Positions 1 through 7,181 of a DNA stretch of 64,000 nucleotides are shown here, in pieces. Source of the stretch: Flavobacterium gelidicaeli. Lineage in GTDB: Bacteria > Bacteroidota > Bacteroidia > Flavobacteriales > Flavobacteriaceae. The number at the start of each line of letters is the position of its first letter. Position 1 is the first letter of the stretch. The notes beneath the pieces were generated by a model. That model saw only the letters and a list, made by a program, of their open reading frames with translations. It did no database searches and was not told the DNA's origin. The stretch spans positions 1-64,000 of the forward strand of contig NZ_JABSNK010000002.1 of NCBI RefSeq assembly GCF_013294005.1, in the 5' to 3' direction. A program made the translations under genes and the position numbers.

Positions 1-61
1 TGACTTATTTTCTCAGTAAAAAACAATAAAACAAACAAAATCAGAACCTACCAAAGGTTTT

Positions 62-472
62 TTAGATTTTATTCAAAACTTTCGGATAGTAGTGAAAAAT
101 TATAAAATTATCTAAGGTTGTGATATAATTAAAAGTAAATTTAAAGCTATCGTATTTTTTAGCTTCATTGATTGATTTATCCAACAATGATTCAAATTTT
201 TCTTTATCAATTAATTTTGAATTATTAAAAGTTATACTTTTTAGACAACCTTTTTTAGAATATGTACAACTAACATTTGTAGATGCATTTGAATGTGATA
301 TTTCGCCTAAATCAATATTTCCAATATTCACATAATTTTTTTTAGGCAATTTGATTGGATTGAGGAGCCATGTAGCATTACCATAATTGCTTCTTAATCT
401 GGACCAAAGGCATCGTAAAAACTCATTTGACTCATTGTTAGTTTCAAAATTCAGGCTATATCTTTTTTTCAT
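62..472 (-). CDS. Hypothetical protein, 136 aa
   Basis: I do not recognise a family. The protein is soluble, starts MKKRYSLNFE, is rich in Asn, Lys and Phe, and has no signal peptide, membrane segment or obvious catalytic motif. Two cysteines lie mid-protein around a CTYSKKGC segment, but there is no metal-binding spacing I can name. The gene starts 52 nt after the stop of the DUF3781-like gene on the same strand with no promoter motif between them, so the two are probably one transcript. Base composition matches the neighbours. It could be a lineage-specific accessory gene; the coding call rests on length and a clean start. Confidence 0.5.
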   Translation of the reverse strand: MKKRYSLNFETNNESNEFLRCLWSRLRSNYGNATWLLNPIKLPKKNYVNIGNIDLGEISHSNASTNVSCTYSKKGCLKSITFNNSKLIDKEKFESLLDKSINEAKKYDSFKFTFNYITTLDNFIIFHYYPKVLNKI

Positions 473-524
473 TTACTCTGCTTTAAAATTTAATCTAACG
501 ATGAAAATAACAAAAATTTCATAT

Positions 525-785
525 CTATTTAACAATTCGATCAACGGTTATCACTCGAAAGGTATATGAATTGATGGTAATTCTAATGTTGTTAATTTCG
601 TTTGAAACATAGAAATTCTTACCTGTTTTTTTAAAACAATTGAGTTCGGTTTCTTTTAAAATAGCAGCTAACATTGATTCTATATGATCGTTTGAAAAAT
701 TAGTTTTCAATTTTTTGTTTATTCTTTGGTAAACGAGATCTGTGTAACAAAGCTTGTCTAGAATTTCGGTTTTTATTGTATTCAT
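525..785 (-). CDS. DUF3781-like protein, 86 aa
   Basis: This small soluble protein resembles the DUF3781 family: an N-terminal helical part (YTDLVYQRINKKL), then a GKNFYVSN segment and a C-terminal strand-rich part (NIRITINSYTFRVITVDRI). The biochemical role of the family is not known to me. The length of about 86 aa is typical for it. A good TAnnTTTG box lies 20 nt upstream of the start, so this is probably the first gene of a two-gene unit with the downstream hypothetical. Family assignment is from remembered sequence pattern, not from a search. Confidence 0.7.
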   Translation of the reverse strand: MNTIKTEILDKLCYTDLVYQRINKKLKTNFSNDHIESMLAAILKETELNCFKKTGKNFYVSNEINNIRITINSYTFRVITVDRIVK

Positions 786-804
786 TTTTCGTTTCTTGAA
801 CTTT

Positions 805-812
805 CAAATATA
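805..812 (-). promoter_or_regulatory. -7 promoter box for the DUF3781-like gene
   Basis: On the minus strand the sequence reads TATATTTG, an exact match to the Bacteroidota TAnnTTTG -7 element. A TTTG lies further upstream at 828-831, but the 15-nt spacing is shorter than the usual 19 or so. The predicted transcript leader is about 12 nt. Confidence 0.5.
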
Positions 813-874
813 ACAAATAATGCGCCACAAATGATTTCATGTACTTTTATGTTAAAATGACTAGTACTCTAAAT

Positions 875-900
875 ATTCTCGACTCCGCTCGAATTGACAG
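875..900 (+). repeat. Short intergenic repeat (TCGA-type), copy 1
   Basis: Reads ATTCTCGACTCCGCTCGAAT followed by TGACAG. It shares the frame TTCTCGA-(C/T)T-(N)C-(G/A)C-TCGAA-TGACA with copies at 934-958 and 1139-1163. Repeats of this form are familiar from Flavobacterium intergenic DNA; no function is known to me. Confidence 0.65.
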
Positions 901-933
901 CAGAATAAAAACATGAATTTCGAGAGTTTATTA

Positions 934-958
934 GTTCTCGATTCCACTTGAATTGACA
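934..958 (+). repeat. Short intergenic repeat (TCGA-type), copy 2
   Basis: Reads GTTCTCGATTCCACTTGAAT followed by TGACA. It is the most diverged of the three local copies: the TCGA half near the 3' side has become TTGA. Confidence 0.6.
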
Positions 959-982
959 TACGAATTTTAAACTATTTTCTTC

Positions 983-1077
983 GGGTGAGGGATAGCAGTG
1001 GAAAGCCCACAGCCCGACGAAGGAGGTGCGAGGACTTGAAACGCATAGCCCGACCGGAGCTTTTGCGGAGGGCACCC
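983..1077 (+). ncRNA. Structured intergenic repeat, family A, copy 1
   Basis: This element of about 95 nt shares three blocks with 62601-62700: GAGGGATAG, GGAAAGCCCACAG, and GAGGACTTG-AACG-ATAGCCCGACC. The ends can pair: GGGTG at 983-987 with CACCC at 1073-1077. In the other copy the same position pairs with a different sequence (GCGTGA with TCACGC), which is a compensatory change. An internal GTGG/CCAC hairpin is possible here but is not kept in the other copy. Whether this copy is transcribed is not clear; it lies beyond the sdhB terminator. Type ncRNA is an inference from structure. Confidence 0.5.
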
Positions 1078-1084
1078 CAAAAAC

Positions 1085-1118
1085 AAAAAACGCATCCAAA
1101 TTAATGAATGCGTTTTTT
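1085..1118 (-). terminator. Rho-independent terminator after sdhB (bidirectional shape)
   Basis: A perfect 11-bp stem, AAAAAACGCAT with ATGCGTTTTTT, encloses a 12-nt loop. It lies about 60 nt past the sdhB stop on the minus strand and ends in a T run on either strand. It would also terminate any transcript leaving the family A element on the plus strand. Confidence 0.75.
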
Positions 1119-1138
1119 ATAATATGGATTCTATGCGT

Positions 1139-1163
1139 GTTCTCGACTGCGCTCGAACTGACA
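1139..1163 (+). repeat. Short intergenic repeat (TCGA-type), copy 3
   Basis: Reads GTTCTCGACTGCGCTCGAAC followed by TGACA. This copy lies between the sdhB stop and its terminator, so on the minus strand it is inside the sdh transcript's 3' end. Confidence 0.65.
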
Positions 1164-1179
1164 AAGAATATCTGAAATA

Positions 1180-1926
1180 TTATCCTTTCATGCTTGCTGA
1201 TAGGTACTCCCTGTTCATGCGAGCGATGTTCTCTAAAGAAATTCCTTTAGGACATTCTACTTCACATGCTCCAGTGTTAGTACAGTTACCAAAACCTTCA
1301 GCATCCATCTGGTGTACCATGTTTAATACACGATCTGTCGCTTCAATTTTACCTTGAGGTAACAAAGCATATTGAGAAACTTTGGCCGCTACGAATAACA
1401 TTGCCGATGAGTTTTTACAAGTTGCTACACAAGCTCCACAACCAATACAGGTTGCAGCATCAAATGCTTCATCAGCATCTTTCTTGTTGATAGGAATTGT
1501 ATTTGCATCGATTGTATTTCCTGAAGTATTTACTGATATAAATCCTCCTGCATGTTGGATTCTATCAAAAGCACTACGGTTTACTACTAAATCTTTTACT
1601 ACAGGGAACGCTGCTGCACGGAAAGGCTCGATTGTAATCGTGTCACCATCCTTGAACATACGCATGTGCAATTGACAAGTGGTTACACCTCTATCTGGTC
1701 CATGCGCTTCACCGTTGATGTACAAAGAACACATTCCGCAAATTCCTTCGCGACAATCGTGATCAAATGCAACTGGCTCACCACCTTTGCTCATTAAATC
1801 TTCATTGAAAACGTCAAGCATTTCAAGGAAAGACATATCTGGCTCAATTCCGTCGATTTGATAATCAACCATTGCTCCTTTATCTTGGGCGTTTTTTTGA
1901 CGCCATATTTTTAATGTAAGTTTCAT
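1180..1926 (-). CDS. sdhB: Succinate dehydrogenase/fumarate reductase iron-sulfur subunit
   Basis: Electron-transfer subunit of complex II; it carries electrons from the SdhA flavin to the quinone site in the membrane subunit. The N-terminal plant-type ferredoxin domain binds [2Fe-2S] through Cys58, Cys63, Cys66 and Cys84. The C-terminal domain holds the [4Fe-4S] motif at Cys160/163/166 ([11 protein letters not shown]) and the later Cys215, Cys221 and Cys225 that supply the [3Fe-4S] site and the last 4Fe ligand. Length 248 aa is normal. It is the last gene of sdhC-sdhA-x-sdhB, separated from sdhA by an inserted four-helix-bundle gene, and is followed by a strong terminator. Function is confident from motifs and operon. 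Confidence 0.97.
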   Translation of the reverse strand: MKLTLKIWRQKNAQDKGAMVDYQIDGIEPDMSFLEMLDVFNEDLMSKGGEPVAFDHDCREGICGMCSLYINGEAHGPDRGVTTCQLHMRMFKDGDTITIEPFRAAAFPVVKDLVVNRSAFDRIQHAGGFISVNTSGNTIDANTIPINKKDADEAFDAATCIGCGACVATCKNSSAMLFVAAKVSQYALLPQGKIEATDRVLNMVHQMDAEGFGNCTNTGACEVECPKGISLENIARMNREYLSASMKG

Positions 1927-1943
1927 TGTATTTTAGTTTATTA

Positions 1944-1965
1944 GCCAAAAGGCAAAAGGCAAAAG
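1944..1965. repeat. 7-nt tandem repeat next to the four-helix gene (sdhB side)
   Basis: Three tandem AAAAGGC-type units (GCCAAAAGGCAAAAGGCAAAAG) lie between sdhB and the four-helix-bundle gene. A different 7-nt tandem repeat lies on the other side of that gene, so the gene is bracketed by repeats of the same period. Confidence 0.7.
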
Positions 1966-1970
1966 TTATA

Positions 1971-2333
1971 TTACTTGCTCAATGACTTTATAAAGGCGTT
2001 TAACATTTTACTTTCTTCAGTGATAATTTGTGTTAGCTCGTTAAATTTTAATTCACTTATAAAACTCAACTCATTTGCAATAATTAATTGTGTTTCTAAT
2101 TCAAATAAAGAACCTCTCGCAATTTTCAAAAAATGAATATAACTTAAAGTTGAACTTCTACCCCATCCTTCGGCAATATTTGAAGGAATTGAAACAGCTG
2201 ATCTTTTTATTTGACTTGTTAAACCAAAAACCTCGTCTTTGGGAAAACCTTCTAAATTATTGTAAACAACTTTTACAAGTAAGATGCCTTTTTGCCAAAT
2301 TAATAAATCCTTATATGTTTTAATATCGCTCAT
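1971..2333 (-). CDS. Four-helix-bundle protein (23S rRNA intervening-sequence-protein family)
   Basis: This 120-aa helical protein matches the S23/IVP four-helix-bundle family: YKDLLIWQKGILLVK at the N-terminus, then the hallmark FGLTSQIKRSAVSIPSNIAE and GWGRSS, then ARGSLFELETQLIIA. Related proteins are encoded in intervening sequences inside 23S rRNA genes, and the Avd protein of diversity-generating retroelements has the same fold. Here there is no rRNA, reverse transcriptase or variable repeat nearby. The gene sits on the same strand between sdhA and sdhB and is bracketed by 7-nt tandem repeats. The biological role is unknown; its position suggests insertion into the sdh operon. Confidence 0.88.
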   Translation of the reverse strand: MSDIKTYKDLLIWQKGILLVKVVYNNLEGFPKDEVFGLTSQIKRSAVSIPSNIAEGWGRSSTLSYIHFLKIARGSLFELETQLIIANELSFISELKFNELTQIITEESKMLNAFIKSLSK

Positions 2334-2343
2334 TATCTTTTAC

Positions 2344-2357
2344 TATTGGCTATTGGC
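2344..2357. repeat. 7-nt tandem repeat next to the four-helix gene (sdhA side)
   Basis: Two tandem TATTGGC units are followed by two related TTTTTACT words at about 2357-2380, close to the sdhA stop. With 1944-1965 this brackets the four-helix gene by short repeats of equal period but different sequence. Confidence 0.6.
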
Positions 2358-2374
2358 TTTTTACTCTATACTTT

Positions 2375-4375
2375 TTACTTGTAATTTCTTTGAACTAGTT
2401 TAACGGCATCAAATACCAACTCTTCTTTATGTAAAACAGCGTCACTTGGTTTTCCTTTGTATTCCCAAGCAGCAACATAAGCGAAGTTAACATCATCACG
2501 TTGTGCTTCTCCATCTGGAGTTTGGTATTCCTCTCTAAAGTGACCACCACAAGATTCATTACGGTGCAATGCATCTTTAGCGAACAACTCTCCTAGTTCA
2601 AGGAAATCAGCAACACGATTCGCTTTTTCTAATTCTTGGTTGAATCCTTTATCTGTTCCAGGTACTTTTACGTCTTTGTAAAACTCTTCACGTAAAGCAG
2701 CAATTTCAGTAATTGCTTCGTTCAATCCTTGCGCATTACGAGCCATACCTACTTTGTCCCACATAATTTTCCCTAATTTCCTGTGGAAATAGTCAACAGA
2801 ATGTGTTCCATTGTTGTTCATGAATTTATCGATTTGACTTTTCACTCCGTTCTCTGCAGCTTCAAATTCTGGTGTGTCAGTAGAGATAGGTCCCATTTTG
2901 ATATCTGGAGATAAGTAATCACCAATTGTGTATGGCAATACAAAATAACCATCAGCTAAACCTTGCATTAATGCAGAAGCTCCCAATCTATTTGCTCCGT
3001 GATCAGAGAAGTTTGATTCTCCAATAGAGAAACATCCTGGAATGGTAGTCATCAAGTTATAATCAACCCATGTTCCACCCATTGTGTAGTGAACCGCTGG
3101 GTAAATCATCATAGGTGAAGTATAAGGATCCTCATCTACAATTTTATAATACATTTGGAATAAATTCCCGTATTTATTTTTTACAACTTCAGTTCCTAAT
3201 TTAGTTACTGCTTCTTTATCATTAGCATCAACCCCTTTTAAAAAGGCTTGCTCTTTTCCGTAACGTTGTATTGCTGCAGCAAAATCAAGGTAAACTGCTT
3301 CACCTGTTTTATTTACTCCAAAACCAGCATCACATCTTTCTTTAGCAGCACGAGAAGCTACATCTCTAGGAACTAAGTTACCAAATGCAGGGTATCTTCT
3401 TTCTAAGTAATAATCTCTTTCTGCTTCTGATAAATCAATTGCTTTTTTCTTTCCTTCACGAATTGCTACAGCATCTTCGATTTTTGCAGGAACCCAGATA
3501 CGTCCATCATTACGTAAAGATTCCGACATCAACGTTAATTTTGATTGGTGATCTCCAGAAACTGGGATACATGTTGGGTGAATTTGTGTGTAACAAGGAT
3601 TTGCGAAATACGCTCCTTTTTTATGGATTTTCCAAGCTGCAGTAGCGTTAGAACCCATTGCATTTGTTGACAAGAAAAAAACGTTTCCGTATCCACCAGA
3701 AGCAATAACTACTGCGTGAGCCGAATGTCTTTCAATTTCACCAGTAATCAAGTTACGCGCGATAATCCCTCTTGCTTTTCCGTTTACGATTACTAAATCT
3801 AGCATCTCGTGACGGTTGTGCATTTTTATTTTTCCACGACCTATTTGACGGTTCATTGCAGAGTAAGCTCCCAATAATAATTGTTGCCCTGTTTGTCCCC
3901 TAGCATAAAATGTTCTAGAAACTAATGCTCCACCAAAAGAACGGTTGTCTAATAATCCACCATATTCACGTGCCAATGGAACTCCTTGAGCCACACACTG
4001 GTCAATAATACTTGTAGAAACTTCTGCAAGACGATGTACGTTTGCTTCACGAGCGCGGTAATCTCCTCCTTTTACAGTATCGTAAAATAATCTAAAAACA
4101 GAATCTCCATCTCCTTGATAATTTTTTGCTGCGTTGATTCCTCCTTGTGCTGCAATAGAGTGCGCACGACGAGGTGAATCTTGAAAACAAAAAGCTTTTA
4201 CGTTATATCCTAATTCTGCTAATGTTGCAGCAGCTGAACCTCCAGCTAATCCTGTTCCAACAACGATAATATCTAAATTACGTTTGTTAGCAGGGTTCAC
4301 TAAATTAATATGATCTTTATAATCTGTCCATTTATCCGAAATTGGACCATTTGGAATTTTTGAGTCTAATGCCAT
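2375..4375 (-). CDS. sdhA: Succinate dehydrogenase/fumarate reductase flavoprotein subunit
   Basis: Catalytic subunit of complex II; oxidises succinate to fumarate with covalently bound FAD, linking the TCA cycle to the quinone pool. Visible are the dinucleotide-binding motif [19 protein letters not shown] near residue 40, the flavin-linking segment [12 protein letters not shown], the substrate-loop [19 protein letters not shown] and [12 protein letters not shown]. At 666 aa it is longer than the about 590-aa proteobacterial SdhA but normal for the Bacteroidota type that pairs with a single membrane subunit. It starts 12 nt after sdhC and is clearly in the same transcript. Confidence 0.97.
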   Translation of the reverse strand: MALDSKIPNGPISDKWTDYKDHINLVNPANKRNLDIIVVGTGLAGGSAAATLAELGYNVKAFCFQDSPRRAHSIAAQGGINAAKNYQGDGDSVFRLFYDTVKGGDYRAREANVHRLAEVSTSIIDQCVAQGVPLAREYGGLLDNRSFGGALVSRTFYARGQTGQQLLLGAYSAMNRQIGRGKIKMHNRHEMLDLVIVNGKARGIIARNLITGEIERHSAHAVVIASGGYGNVFFLSTNAMGSNATAAWKIHKKGAYFANPCYTQIHPTCIPVSGDHQSKLTLMSESLRNDGRIWVPAKIEDAVAIREGKKKAIDLSEAERDYYLERRYPAFGNLVPRDVASRAAKERCDAGFGVNKTGEAVYLDFAAAIQRYGKEQAFLKGVDANDKEAVTKLGTEVVKNKYGNLFQMYYKIVDEDPYTSPMMIYPAVHYTMGGTWVDYNLMTTIPGCFSIGESNFSDHGANRLGASALMQGLADGYFVLPYTIGDYLSPDIKMGPISTDTPEFEAAENGVKSQIDKFMNNNGTHSVDYFHRKLGKIMWDKVGMARNAQGLNEAITEIAALREEFYKDVKVPGTDKGFNQELEKANRVADFLELGELFAKDALHRNESCGGHFREEYQTPDGEAQRDDVNFAYVAAWEYKGKPSDAVLHKEELVFDAVKLVQRNYK

Positions 4376-4387
4376 TATAATTTAATA

Positions 4388-5053
4388 TTAATGATTGAAA
4401 TGATGAAATAATGCAATAAAAATAAATCCGAAAGGAATGATGAAAGCGAACGCTAGTCCAAAATTTTTCAACCCTTTAGAGTATTTATTATTGAAACCAA
4501 CCGATTGAAAAGAAGAACTGAAACCGTGTTTCAAGTGTAATGATAACAATACAAATGAAATACAATACAATGCTGTACGAACTGGGCTTTCAAACTTCTC
4601 CGCTAATTCATGAAAATACCTTGTAGCGTCTAATGGACTTCCCTCTACATATTTATAAACCATCTCTGGAAACCAGAAGTCATAAAAATGTAAACCTAAA
4701 AAAGCTAAGATAACTGATCCTGTAATGATCATGTTTCTAGATGCCCAAGAAGAGTTTGCAGCGCCATTGTTCTTTGCATAAGCAATAGGCCTCGCGCTTC
4801 TATTTTTAAAATCTAAAACAAAACCCATAATAAAGTGAAAAATCACCCCTACGATTAAAATTGGTTGAATTACAAATTGAACCAAAGGATTGTTCCCCAT
4901 AAAATGAGAAATTGAATTGAACGTGTCCGGACTAAACACCGAAGTCATATTAATGAAAAAGTGCTGTGCTAGAAACAACATCAGAAAAAGTCCTGAAAGC
5001 GCCATAGCAACTTTTTTAGCTATTGACGACTTCAATAATGCAGATTTTGCCAT
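4388..5053 (-). CDS. sdhC: Succinate dehydrogenase cytochrome b subunit (type B, single anchor)
   Basis: Membrane anchor of complex II, 221 aa, with five predicted membrane segments (for example VAMALSGLFLMLFLAQHFFI and FGLAFAFIIPFGFIFIALF). Histidines suited to haem b ligation sit in or near the segments (AQHFFIN, IFHFIMGF, LGLHFYDF, LSLHLKHG). A single five-helix anchor of this length is typical of type B enzymes, which carry two haems and use menaquinone in Bacteroidota. First gene of the operon; a TAnnTTTG promoter lies about 35 nt upstream of the start. Confidence 0.95.
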   Translation of the reverse strand: MAKSALLKSSIAKKVAMALSGLFLMLFLAQHFFINMTSVFSPDTFNSISHFMGNNPLVQFVIQPILIVGVIFHFIMGFVLDFKNRSARPIAYAKNNGAANSSWASRNMIITGSVILAFLGLHFYDFWFPEMVYKYVEGSPLDATRYFHELAEKFESPVRTALYCISFVLLSLHLKHGFSSSFQSVGFNNKYSKGLKNFGLAFAFIIPFGFIFIALFHHFNH

Positions 5054-5085
5054 AAGATTTGAATAATTTGTTTTAAAAAATATTA

Positions 5086-5116
5086 CAAAAATAAAGCAAA
5101 TAGAGTTGAACTACAA
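5086..5116 (-). promoter_or_regulatory. Promoter of the sdh operon
   Basis: On the minus strand GTTG (TTG at 5114-5116) is followed after 20 nt by TATTTTTG (5086-5093), a good fit to the Bacteroidota -33/-7 consensus. The start would lie near 5079, giving a leader of about 25 nt before sdhC. Confidence 0.65.
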
Positions 5117-5524
5117 CCTTTTCGCTGTTATTTATAATGATTTTAAAGTGTTTTAGCCAAAAAAATAACAATCTCTTAAATACCAACATTTAAAACGCTA
5201 AACTACTTAAAGTTAGTTAAACAAAACCTTAAGAAAACATAAAACACCCAACTTTAAATCACTAAATAATTGTCTTAATATTATACCTCTAATTAACAAT
5301 CTATTAATTTTTATTGTCATTTTCTAAAAATTCGGCAAAAACAAATATTCACATTCGCTTTGAAGTTTTTTATCACTACCGAGTGCCCTCACTTTTTCAA
5401 AACTGTTTCTTGTAATAAAAGTGAGAAATAACACTAACTTATTTGAGCACTATCAAAAGTGACCCCTTTAAACTTTGGCGAAAGCCAGACATAAAGACTC
5501 AAAATAGGCGATTATGTAACAAAA
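5117..5524. other. Non-coding stretch between the sdh promoter and the regulator terminator
   Basis: I see no gene here. It contains a 9-bp inverted repeat, CTCACTTTT at 5388-5396 and AAAAGTGAG at 5417-5425, plus a further AAAAGTGA word at 5455-5462, and a small TGGC-GAAA-GCCA hairpin at 5476-5487. These could be operator or RNA features, but nothing ties them to a function. Confidence 0.5.
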
Positions 5525-5560
5525 AAAACCTCGGTTGTAAATTATCACAACCGAGGTTTT
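5525..5560 (-). terminator. Terminator after the RamB/ScfR-like regulator
   Basis: A perfect 14-bp stem, AAAACCTCGGTTGT with ACAACCGAGGTTTT, encloses an 8-nt loop. It begins about 20 nt past the regulator stop codon on the minus strand and is U-rich on its 3' side in both directions. Confidence 0.85.
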
Positions 5561-5581
5561 AAACTTAAAGCAGTAAATTAA

Positions 5582-7063
5582 TTAACTAAATTTCGCCATG
5601 TATTGTTGCACAATTAAATCTGTATTTTCGTTACGCTTTTTTTTCTCTAAATGAATTGGCGGTGATGCGCGTTCAAGACAATCTTTAACTGCACAGGTTT
5701 CACAAGTAACCCCAACTAATACTTTTTTAATGGTTCCGTTACCAATAAATTTAAATTTCTTTTTCATTGCAGCACTCATCAAAATACCTACAGAAATACT
5801 TCTTAAATAATTTTTTCTAAACGGATCTTGAGTCGCTGATGAAAACACTAAATACTCATTATTACTATTATCATAACGGGACATTTGAGCACTAAAATAA
5901 TGCTCCTTTTTCTCCGCAATTGCAGCTTCAATTGTTCGTATACAAACCCACCTGCGACAATAGTGCTCATTCATTTCATTAGCGTGCGGCTCTTGTTGAT
6001 TGGTAATATGAAGCTCTTTTTTTATCTGGTACGTATCCGTTCCTATCTTGTGTGATAAACGCAAGAAAAATAAATTTTTTAACTGAAAATCCTTTGGAAG
6101 AATGTTGGTTAATCGTTGGTAAAATGATTCTGGCGACACATTAAATTGATTCATCAACGCTATCATCTCCTCTGCAGTTGGGTGGCTTTTTGAAAGAAAA
6201 ACATTCAACTCGCCAATCAATTTTTTCCTCGGAATCAACAAAGCTCCAGCAAAATAAGAGGCATAGAAATTATTTAAAACCTGATCAAAATTATCAAATT
6301 TTATCCAACTAAATGTAAACAAACGATCCTTTATCTTCAAATAATTATAAGCGATTTCTTTAGCCAAAATAAACGCTTTTTGCTGCTGATCAATCTCTAA
6401 TGACAACAACAATGTTTTACTTTGAGGTACAAATATGGAACGTAAATCCCCTAACTCTTCCTGCTCTGAGAAAATGAGTTCTTGAATAGTGTACCCATAT
6501 TCTTCTTTCAAAACTGCCGTTAATTCGTCTAACGAAATTTTCTCATTCATATTAATATGGAACGCTTTGGAGAAATCCAAAACCTTTTGTTCTAAATCAT
6601 CAAAGTAATTATTTTGCGCTTCTTGATACGATCGCAATGCCGCCAAGAAAAAGCTCTCTCTACTTAAATTATAATGCTGCGCAATTTCAATAATCGTACT
6701 TATAAACGCATTTACTTTTGCCGGCGCATTGGCAATAATATCAATTAAATCATTTTCTTGAATCCCGAAAATATCAAGCGGAATCTCTTTTAAAATTCCC
6801 GATTTCAAAATTTCACCAATAGGCGCAAGATTGTTATCTAATTTTAAAGACACCATATGATCGTATGAAACCTCTAACTTTTCAGCCAAAAGAATAATCT
6901 TATCGGTCTTAGGATATTTCTTTCCCTTTTCGATTTCGTTCAAATACGATTTTGATAATTCTGTGATTTTGGCTAAGCCAAATAAAGACAACGCCTTATT
7001 AGTACGCGCTTGCTTGAGCTTAAGCCCAAAAATTAACTTGATATAATCCTTTTCCATATTCAT
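5582..7063 (-). CDS. XRE-family regulator with degenerate ImmA/IrrE domain (RamB/ScfR-like)
   Basis: Transcriptional regulator of 493 aa. Residues about 8-70 form an HTH_3 domain (KLKQARTNKALSLFGLAKIT then ELSKSYLNEIEKGKKYP). The middle, about 170-300, resembles the ImmA/IrrE metallopeptidase domain, but the expected HExxH is replaced by KEIAY, so zinc protease activity is unlikely. The C-terminal domain carries cysteines (EHYCRRW and CETCAVKDC), as in the short-chain fatty acyl regulator/RamB group, which controls acetate and glyoxylate genes. It is divergent from malate synthase with a shared inverted repeat between them. The start is supported by a -7 box about 5 nt upstream, which would make the mRNA almost leaderless. 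Control of aceB is inferred. Confidence 0.85.
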   Translation of the reverse strand: MNMEKDYIKLIFGLKLKQARTNKALSLFGLAKITELSKSYLNEIEKGKKYPKTDKIILLAEKLEVSYDHMVSLKLDNNLAPIGEILKSGILKEIPLDIFGIQENDLIDIIANAPAKVNAFISTIIEIAQHYNLSRESFFLAALRSYQEAQNNYFDDLEQKVLDFSKAFHINMNEKISLDELTAVLKEEYGYTIQELIFSEQEELGDLRSIFVPQSKTLLLSLEIDQQQKAFILAKEIAYNYLKIKDRLFTFSWIKFDNFDQVLNNFYASYFAGALLIPRKKLIGELNVFLSKSHPTAEEMIALMNQFNVSPESFYQRLTNILPKDFQLKNLFFLRLSHKIGTDTYQIKKELHITNQQEPHANEMNEHYCRRWVCIRTIEAAIAEKKEHYFSAQMSRYDNSNNEYLVFSSATQDPFRKNYLRSISVGILMSAAMKKKFKFIGNGTIKKVLVGVTCETCAVKDCLERASPPIHLEKKKRNENTDLIVQQYMAKFS

Positions 7064-7067
7064 ACTT

Positions 7068-7075
7068 CAAAGATA
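7068..7075 (-). promoter_or_regulatory. -7 box of the regulator gene, overlapped by the inverted repeat
   Basis: On the minus strand this reads TATCTTTG, an exact TAnnTTTG match just upstream of the regulator ATG (7063), predicting a leaderless or nearly leaderless transcript. One arm of the inverted repeat (7074-7083) begins inside it, so a protein bound there would block this promoter. Confidence 0.6.
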
Positions 7076-7124
7076 CGCTAAAAATTAAACTGACTAATAA
7101 AAAGTTTTCTATAATTTTAGCGTA
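7074..7124. promoter_or_regulatory. Candidate operator: perfect 10-bp inverted repeat between regulator and aceB
   Basis: TACGCTAAAA at 7074-7083 is matched by TTTTAGCGTA at 7115-7124. The arm centres are 41 bp apart, close to four helical turns. One arm overlaps the regulator -7 box and the other lies just upstream of the aceB -33 element. This geometry suits a regulator that represses itself and activates aceB; that reading is inference. Confidence 0.6.
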
Positions 7125-7131
7125 CGTTCGC

Positions 7132-7161
7132 TTGTTGAATTAAAAACTTTTCGTAACATTG
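7132..7161 (+). promoter_or_regulatory. Probable aceB promoter
   Basis: TTG at 7132-7134, then 19 nt, then TAACATTG at 7154-7161, which is one mismatch from TAnnTTTG. The start would fall near 7168, downstream of the GTG at 7164, which favours the ATG at 7182 as the aceB start. Confidence 0.5.
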
Positions 7162-7181
7162 TCGTGCAAAACACCTTAACC

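Noticed and set aside
983..1077. Similarity of GAGGAAAG-CCCACAG and ATAGCCCG in family A to RNase P RNA conserved region I
   Set aside because: The element is only about 95 nt and lacks the other conserved RNase P regions, and it is present in two copies; RNase P RNA is a single gene of about 350 nt.
869..1099. Possible minus-strand protein of 76 aa
   Set aside because: It is made of the TCGA repeats, the family A element and the terminator; its composition is not protein-like.
1971..2333. Possible diversity-generating retroelement around the Avd-like four-helix gene
   Set aside because: No reverse transcriptase or template/variable repeat is present in the neighbouring sequence; neighbours are sdhA and sdhB.
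7164..7181. GTG at 7164 as the aceB start
   Set aside because: The predicted transcription start is at about 7168, and the added residues are not family-like; ATG 7182 fits better.
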